Source: Marthasterias glacialis (taxonomy: Eukaryota > Echinodermata > Asteroidea > Forcipulatida > Asteriidae). From it: a DNA stretch of 64,000 nucleotides. Made by a program: the position numbers and the translations under genes. The first letter of the stretch is position 1. Each line of letters opens with the position of its first letter. This document shows positions 38,701 to 47,700 of the stretch, piece after piece. Location of the stretch: positions 6,955,047 through 7,019,046 of the forward strand of contig OU452221.1 of assembly GCA_911728455.2 (NCBI GenBank). Direction: 5' to 3'. The notes under the pieces were generated by a model. That model worked only from the letters and a program-made list of their open reading frames with translations, was not told the origin of the DNA and ran no database searches.

Positions 38701-41700
38701 GCCACAATTCTTGTCCATTGTATTCGGCATAGTCCGAGATACCAGCATGCCACAGCCGATAATCGGCCAAGGCTATAATGGCATAGGGTCCGGCTAATTC
38801 ACAGTGAACAAAAAACACAGTTTCTCAAAAGAGAAAAAGCAATCGCACTTCATTTTATGAGAACATTTGTTGTCTTTACCAGGCATGATATTCTTTCTAC
38901 TTTAGTTTGGTTTCTGACTTTTTTTTTTTTTTTTTGCCCTAAGAAAAATCAACAAAATTTGTTATTAAATAGCTTATTAAAGTCTATTAAAGCCTGCACC
39001 ATATGTACATGTAGACCAGCCCTTGTACTCAGTAAAATTTTCCTATTTTTTTCCTAAGACCAAATATCATGCCTGCCCCTTGGTTTAGTCATAGTTTAAT
39101 ATGGTTTCATATGCCCCAGAAAATTTCTGAAAATTAATCGCACAATGTGGGCTCGGGAATATTTTGAGAATCCTCGAGCGAAGGGGGTAAACACAGCAGA
39201 CAGGCTTTATGTAGTGGTTTCTTTTAGTTGAATTAATACACCAAAGGTCAAAGATGGATCAGATTTGAAGGTTTGCAATTTGTGGTTAGTCTGTAAGGAA
39301 AAGGTCTGCCGTGTCACCATGTGAATGATCTCTTTTAACTGTGTGTGGTTCCGGGTGTCAGAACTCCCACACATATTCAAAAGAAAAGATTCACATGATA
39401 GCATTGCAAGCCTATTCCTTAGGTCAAAGTTTTTTAAGACTTCCAAATTTGAGTTTTTGATTTTCTGTGTATGTCCCTCCTGTAGGTGCATACAAAAGCA
39501 TTCTTGAAAGCCGTAACAAGTCTCAGGCTGCTCAGAGTAGGGTGGACGGCGCCGAGGGATTCGTGGAGCAGTCTGCTGATATCAGGGCAGAGGTAGAGAG
39601 CATTATCAAGCAGCGGGAACGAGATCTCGCCCAGAAGCAGCAGCAGTATAAAGATGAGCTTCAACAGGTTGACAATCAGCTGACCGGGCTGGAGGCCAGG
39701 TTGGGAGAACTGAATCAGCAGGTAAATGGGCTATGGGGTACTGGGGAGAATTGAACCAGCAGGTAAATGGGCTATGGGGTACTGGGGAGAATTGAACCGG
39801 CTGGTAAATGGGCTATGGGGTACTGGGGAGAATTGAACCAGCAGGTAAATGGGCTATGGGGTACTGGGGAGAATTGAACCAGCAGGTAAATGGGCTATGG
39901 GGTACTGGGGAGAATTGAACCAGCAGGTAAATGGGCTATGGGGTACTGGGGAGAATTGAACCAGCAGGTAAATGGGCTATGGGGTACTGGGGAGAATTGA
40001 ACCAGCCGGTAAATGGGCTATGGGGTACTTGGGAGAATTGAACCGGCCGGTAAATGGGCTATGGGGTACTGGGGAAAATTGAACCAGCAGGTAAATGGGC
40101 TATGGGGTACTGGGGAAAATTGAACCAGCAGGTAAATGGGCTATGGGGTACTGGGGACAATTGAACCAGCAGGTAAATGGGCTATGGGGTACTGGGGAAA
40201 ATTGAACCAGCAGGTAAATGGGCTATGGGGTACTGGGGAGAATTGAACCAGCCAGTAAATGGGCTATGGGGTACTTGGGAGAATTGAACCGGCCGGTAAA
40301 TGGGCTATGGGGTACTGGGGAAAATTGAACCAGCAGGTAAATGGGCTATGGGGTACTGGGGAAAATTGAACCAGCAGGTAAATGGGCTATGGGGTACTGG
40401 GGAAAATTGAACCAGCAGGTAAATGGGCTATGGGGTACTGGGGAGAATTGAACCAGCCGGTAAATGGGCTATGGGGTACTTGGGAGAATTGAACCGGCCG
40501 GTAAATGGGCTATGGGGTACTGGGGAAAATTGAACCAGCAGGTAAATGGGCTATGGGGTACTGGGGAAAATTGAACCAGCAGGTAAATGGGCTATGGGGT
40601 ACTGGGGAAAATTGAACCAGCAGGTAAATGGGCTATGGGGTACTGGGGAGAATTGAACCAGCCGGTAAATGGGCTATGGGGTACTGGGGAAAATTGAACC
40701 AGCAGGTAAATGGGCTATGGGGTACTGGGGAAAATTGAACCAGCAGGTAAATGGGCTATGGGGTACTGGGGAAAATTGAACCAGCAGGTAAATGGGCTAT
40801 GGGGTACTGGGGAAAATTGAACCAGCAGGTAAATGGGCTATGGGGTACTGGGGAAAATTGAACCAGCAGGTAAATGGGCTATGGGGTACTGGGGAGAATT
40901 GAACCGGCCGGTAAATGGGCTATGGGGTACTGGGGAAAATTGAACCAGCAGGTAAATGGGCTATGGGGTACTGGGGAAAATTGAACCAGCAGGTAAATGG
41001 GCTATGGGGTACTGGGGAGAATTGAACCAGCAGGTAAATGGGCTATGGGGTACTTGGGAGAATTGAACCAGCCGGTAAATGGGCTATGGGGTACTTGGGA
41101 GAATTGAACCGGCAGGTAAATGGGCTATGGGGTACTGGGGAGAATTCAACCAGCAGGTAAATGGGCTATGGGGTACTGGGGAGAATTCAACCAGCAGGTA
41201 AATGGGCCGTGGGGTGCTGGGGAGAATTGAACCGGCTGGTAAATAGGCTATGGGGTACTGGGGAGAATTGAACCAGCCGGTAAATGGGCTATGGGGTACT
41301 GGGGAGAATTGAACCGGCCGGTAAATGGGCTATGGGGTACTGGGGAAAATTGAACCAGCAGGTAAATGGGCTATGGGGTACTGGGGAGAATTGAACCGGC
41401 CGGTAAATGGGCTATGGGGTACTGGGGAAAATTGAACCAGCAGGTAAATGGGCTATGGGGTACTGGGGAAAATTGAACCAGCAGGTAAATGGGCTATGGG
41501 GTACTGGGGAGAATTGAACCAGCAGGTAAATGGGCTATGGGGTACTGGGGAAAATTGAACCGGCCGGTAAATGGGCTATGGGGTACTGGGGAGAATTGAA
41601 CTAGCAGGTAAATGGGCTATGGGGTACTGGGGAAAATTGAACCAGCAGGTAAATGGGCTATGGGGTACTGGGGAAAATTGAACCAGCAGGTAAATAGGCT

Positions 41701-44700
41701 ATGGGGTACTGGGGAGAATTCAACCAGCAGGTAAATGGGCCGTGGGGTGCTGGGGAGAATTGAACCGGCTGGTAAATAGGCTATGGGGTACTGGGGAGAA
41801 TTGAACCAGCAGGTAAATGGGCTATGGGGTACTGGGGAGAATTGAACCAGCAGGTAAATGGGCTATGGGGGCACTGGGGAGAATTGAACCAGCAGGTAAA
41901 TGGGCTATGGGGTACTGGGGAGAATTGAACCAGCAGGTAAATGGGCTATGGGGTATTGAGGAGAATTGAACCAGCAGGTAAATGAGACAACTACTAGCTC
42001 GAGGAATTAATATGCAAGTGTGGAACTGGTGAAATCGGACTGGTTGTCAGGAGTAAAATGGAGACATTTTAATGGAGACATTTTCAAGTCTGTACAAATC
42101 CAATCTTGTAACACTAGCCTTGCGGGCAAAAAAAAACAGAAAAAAAGAAAAAAAAAACAAAAACTGTTAACATGTTTCAAAATGTTACATCAAAGAATTG
42201 TAACCTGTTTTTCAGCAGAAAATCTTGATTTTTTTTTCACTAGTAATTTTTGTTTGAATGATATGAACATTTGATAGGTCTGTGGAGGTGGTGGTGAAAC
42301 TTGTAACGATGGTTGTGGTGGGGCTGGATGCGGATACTGCGGTGGTCTAGGCTGCTCGGGATCCCTCCCGGTATCGTATGAGGCCCTGGAGAGGGCCAAT
42401 CAGGCCAATGCCAATTTTATGGAGAAGAAAAAGAAAGCAGATGGCATGCTGAATGACGTAAGTTCATGACGTTTAATAATCTCCTTTGAGTAGTGCTGGC
42501 TCTTCTCCGAGCCAGCACTACTTAAAGGGCCCATGAAGAGGTATTTTGTCACATTACATTTTTATGGCGTAATATACGGTTTGAAATTAACTATATTGAT
42601 GTGTTTGTTATGCGTAAATACACTTCAATTGAGCCCCGAAAATGTGTGTCATTTGATTGCGCAATGATTCGTGACGTAGGCTGTGGTCAAACGTTTCAAA
42701 GACAGCCCTGGTGCCGAGCGGTCAACAATGCATTGTGTATTATTGTCACACACATAGCCCTGGTCAGCCGGTCCACTGTCTACGTCACAGATTTTATGTT
42801 AATGAGGAAGGGTGGGTGGAGCGCGGCAATCCCCTAATTTTAGAAATTGTTACTTCTACGGTAAATGGGCATGTCAAAAATGTCCCAAAAAAATAGTAAT
42901 ACACTATGATAGGCATACTTCCTTTTTTAACCAATAAAAAAAATTTAATTTATGGGACCTTTAAATGGGATTGTTATACCGCATTATGTTACAACACTTT
43001 TTTATTTTTTATTTTTGTTATTATCTGTTTTCAATATGCAGTTTCAAGTGTTATTTGAATGATATGATATTCTCTATATGAAAAATAAGAAGGCAGCCCA
43101 GGGGCTGAATTACATGGTGAATGCCCGTCCGTTAAAAAAAACAAAATCTTTAAAAGCATATAAAAAAAGACTGTGAAATAGTTGATCATTAAAAGCAAGT
43201 ACCATTGAATATAAAGTAAGAGAAGTTAAATTGAAAGAGTGAAGCTAAGTATGTTTGTGCATTTATAAACGGTAAAAATATTCTCTGCGTGAAGTAAAGC
43301 TAGCCTTCTGCGCTATATAAGACTTTATTAATAGTTATTATTTTTGTGTAAACAAGTCATCGTGCAACATTTTGAGCTAGAAATAAACCAACAAAGTTGA
43401 AAACATGCTTCCGCAGATTATCGGTTTCCTCTGAAACCGATAATCTGCGGAAGCATGTTTTCAACTTTACCCTCTCATTCAGTCAGTGTAGCTTGAAATC
43501 TCTGCTTGTACTCGTATGAGACCCTATGTTGTAACTGGAGTAGTTCTTACAGGTTGAATTCAGTCAGTTTAGCTTGAAATCTCTGCTTGGACTCGTTTGA
43601 GGGAAAAAAAGACTTTTTTCTACCAGTGCAGGCAAACTTTCTGCCAGATGGGCACATGGTCAGTACACAAAGTGAGTCTCTGATGTATACTGAGCTCTGT
43701 GTGTAATGGTCTGCTGGAGAAGAAGCACGCACTTCCTCTTGAGAACAACAAAAAATTCACCCTCAAGAACAAGGGGATCATTTGTTACCTTGCTTAGTAG
43801 TTGATAGTGTGTCATGGCCGAGCGGTCTAGTGCACCGGACTCAAGTTCTGGTGGGTGGTCAAGTCATCGGGGTGTGGGTTCGAATCCTGGTCATGACACT
43901 TATGTCCTTGAGCAAGATGCTTTACCATAATTGCTTCTCTTCACCCAGGGGTATAAATGGGTACCTGAGAGGGTAGAGGTTGATATTGTGTTTGAAAAAG
44001 CCTTTGGAGCGCCACGGCAGCTTGGGGCTATATACTCCCCAGGGAGCTGAGAAAGATTACAGGAATGTTATTGGCCCAATGACTGGGGCACTAATGTAAA
44101 GCACATTGAGACGTTATTGTGAAATGCGCTATATAAGTTATTATAAAATTATATCTCTAAACGAGAACTACTAATTTTGAAGTTGCATCATATTGAGAAC
44201 TGTCTGGGTTAATAATCAGTCAAACCTGCTTCGCAGTGAATGATATAAGATACGTACTGCTACAAAACTAGATGGGTTTGAAATTTATCTCTAATCTTTT
44301 ACGTGAACTATCCTGGCATTCGCAGATGGAAGGTGTGCATGCACAGACCATGGAGGCCCTGGACCTGGCCAAGATGGCCTACGATGCTGCAGCCATGGCC
44401 CGTGACGAGGCCGAGGGTGCACAGACAAACCTGACCGGCCTGCTCCAGGCCATCACTGACTTCATCGAGAGTAAGAGAGTCACTCCGGCTGAGATCCAGC
44501 AGGTCGCCCAGATGGCGCTGGAAACTCAGATCTCACTCACCCCAGAGGAAATCCGAGGTAAAGAAAAACTTCTAAAATGGGAATGTACTCTCAAGACTCG
44601 CCCCCCATATGCATAACATGTCTTCTCTTTTGTTGCAAAGACCAGGAAGGCAAAAATTCCGGCTTTCATCTGAATTCAGATTGGTGTTTTTCCTGGTGTA

Positions 44701-47700
44701 AAAAATAGCTGTGTTCTATAAAAATTTACTATAAATATGAGACCTGGACTCAAACCCACACTCTGCTAATCAGAAACAGCAGGGCTCGAGTCCAGTGGGT
44801 ACTTCTGCACCAGAGGATAAGAGTGTGTTAGTATAGAGTATAGGAATTTTGGAGAGACTCCCTCTGCTACTTTGGTTTAAACAAAGTTCTTCAACAATTA
44901 AAACCAGTTTTTGTTGAGTCTGGACTGTGATATCCCTTAAAATAAATTCCTGCGATGGTCCACCATACTGCAAACTGCAGTTCATTTTAATTGTCTTTTA
45001 ATTGATTTTTTTAATTTGTCATATTTAAAATGTCAAACTCATTGTAAATTTGTATTCCTCAAGCAAGCGATTCCCTCCCAAATAAGCCATTTGCCATTGA
45101 AATCAGTCCAGGCACGAGCACAGAAAGTCCATTAGAAGAGTCATGCCTCAGGGGAGTCGTAAATCAACCCCAGTGCTAAGCAATGGCCTCAAGGTGTTTA
45201 CACAAGGCCACCACATGTTATGACTCAAGGCTCCCTGATGGCCTGATTGGCCTCAGAATCTAGGAATGGTGTCATTACCTTCCTTGATGTTTGGCCTGAT
45301 ATGTAGGATAGCTTTTTGACCAATCCAAAGTCTATATTGGGGTTGGGGATGGGGGGTTAGTTGTGAGAGGCGGGGCTTACCATAGGATTGTGCATGTTTA
45401 TTGGAGATAAGGACAGGTTAACAACCTTTCATGATTGGGTGTCTAGATTTACTACTATGGGCCTGATGATGATTTTATAGTGTGGGAAGACCCTCTAGAA
45501 GATAATTATATGTTCAGATAAACATTTTGAAAAACATTCTGGAAAAGTTAACTGGGACGCCCCGCGGTACTGCGGTTTGCAGTATGGTAAGCTGTGCATG
45601 TAATTTTACCTCCCAATGGCGTCGCAGGGTTTTAACCTGTCATTATTATTATATCTTTCTGGTGATAAAACCAAGGGACCCTCAAAAGTGACATGCACTG
45701 TGACCCGTAGGCCTGAAGATGCCTGTGTAGAGAAGATGATGAAGAAATGTCAGTTTTAGATGTTGGAGGAAAACCTCAAATAGGGGAAAACCCACTCAAT
45801 CAGGTAGGGACTGAGAACCCAATCCACATGCAAGGCTCCAGTCCGGGATTCGAACTGGGGTCCACAGAGGTGAGAACAGGGAAAAGATACCACTTGATTA
45901 AAAACAGCCAAATTGAAACCTTCACTTTTGCTATTTTCTTAAAACCGTTTCAGATCTGGCAAAGCAGATCGAGGACACTGTCGCCACTCTAGAGAACATC
46001 GACAAGATCCTAGAAGACACCGCCGGCGACCTGGAGAATGTCCTAGCCCTCAAAGAGAGAGCTGACAGGGCCCGGGAGTTTGCCGACGAGGTTCTAGCAT
46101 CTGCTGAAAACGTGGTCGCCGCGTTGGACGAGGCGGAGGAGGCTCAGCAAACGGCCATGGGGGCTATTGATGAAGCCACTGAAAACATTAATGATGCCAA
46201 TGATAATCTTGTACAGGTGGGTGGTTCAGGCATGGATACGCTTCCAAATCTTTGAGACGTCAAACAAAAACAACAGTGTTAAAGATGCTAGGTTCAATTC
46301 CGGGCTGATTTGACCCACAAATTTAGATTAAGAGTTTAATTAGCTGTTTTTATAGACTGGAGAAAGTTATTAGCTTTCATTTAAGGTATCACTGCACACA
46401 AAAATCTGCTTATGATGAAGTGGTCGTTAAGTGCAAACTAATCTTACGTCCATCAGCCATATACAAACAATTTTTCATGGCGTGTCGTGGTTAGTGCATC
46501 GGACTCAAGCTCTGATGACTGAGTCATCGGAGTATGGGTTCGAGTTCCAGTCAAGACACTTGTGTCTTTGAGCAAGGCACAAGCATAACTGCTCCGTAAA
46601 AGTTGGGGAGGTAGAGCCTTCTGCTCTACCAGCCAGGCTTCTGATGGATGATACCTAAGCCTACATCCTTACAGACTGTAAAGGGGGTTACCCTGTTTCA
46701 GCCCCAGGTGTAGGTGGCAACGGCCTCTGGAAGAAACAGTTGATTTGTAGCCCACACCTCGAGTGGCTTACAGGCCTTGTGTGTTTGGCGACTTCCATAA
46801 AATAAAATGAAAATTTTTAAAAATGTTAGATGTATTTTGTGCATTGTATGTGTGGCATATGCGAAAGTTCCTGTATGTTTGGGTTTTTTTTTTGTTGAAA
46901 CAGCATCATCTGTCAAGATTCGATCCGGGAAAAAATGATTTTTTAAAAAGTTGTTTTTTTTTTGGACGAAAATCAGGCCATGCAACTTTAAGATTATCAA
47001 AGTGGGTTTGGTTTGGTTTTTTTTATTGCCATTTGTACTGGTATTGTTTTGTTGTATTGAAAATGAGTGCTATCAAGTAATTATTTGTTTTATTTAGCAT
47101 GATTTGTTTTATTATGTGTTTGGCAAAGCTGTTAGGTTATTAGCTAAAATTAGCAGCCTGTTCTATTATAAGTAGGCATTCATTTTGGGGGGTACGTCAC
47201 CCTGGCGGGATTCTTAGCGGCAGAATTGCTGAAATCTTTATTAGATGCCTCGTAATCCCCTTCTTGGAACAAAAGGACTAAGGTCTAGTTAAGGTCCTAA
47301 AAGCCTTGATTTTCATTTTTAGTTTATTTTTTTTTTTGTTCCTTCACAGATTGAGTCTGAAGCCGGGGCAGCAATCGACAAGACCATTAAGGTGGAAGAC
47401 AAGCTGGACCAGATGGAGGAACAGCTTATCAGGGTCCAGGGCAAGTTCACCGATAATGAGGAAAATATCAAGAGAGCATTGGACTTTGCCAATGCGGCTG
47501 ATGCCGACGCAGACGATGCCTTGGAGGTGAGTTGGGTGGTTGTCATAGCAAAAGAGTCCAGAGTTGTTTCCAACAAATGAGCAAAATCGCCGCTGTTTTG
47601 AGAAGATCGTGTTTGAATTTGAACTATTTTTCAAACTGTTGTTGCTGAGACTGCTCACTTTTTTGATATCTGTTCAATCTTGCCACTGTTTTGATGAGTT

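Larger units (their letters stand above)
42458..44325 (+). other. Intron 22
   Basis: Phase 0. It holds a hairpin at 42483-42528, a MITE at 42522-42966, a perfect palindrome at 43393-43468, a direct repeat at 43477-43605 and a full SINE at 43806. Confidence 0.8.

Noticed and set aside
39722-41983. The 41-bp array as a CRISPR array or repeat protein
   Set aside because: There are no unique spacers, 41 is not a multiple of 3, frames are closed by TGA, and the context is a eukaryotic intron.
42483-42528. microRNA or transcription terminator
   Set aside because: The arms are too short for a pre-miRNA, and bacterial-type terminators do not apply in an animal intron.
43393-43468. microRNA precursor
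   Set aside because: Perfect arms with a 4-nt loop are unlike a normal pre-miRNA, which has bulges and a larger loop. I keep it as an unexplained hairpin only.
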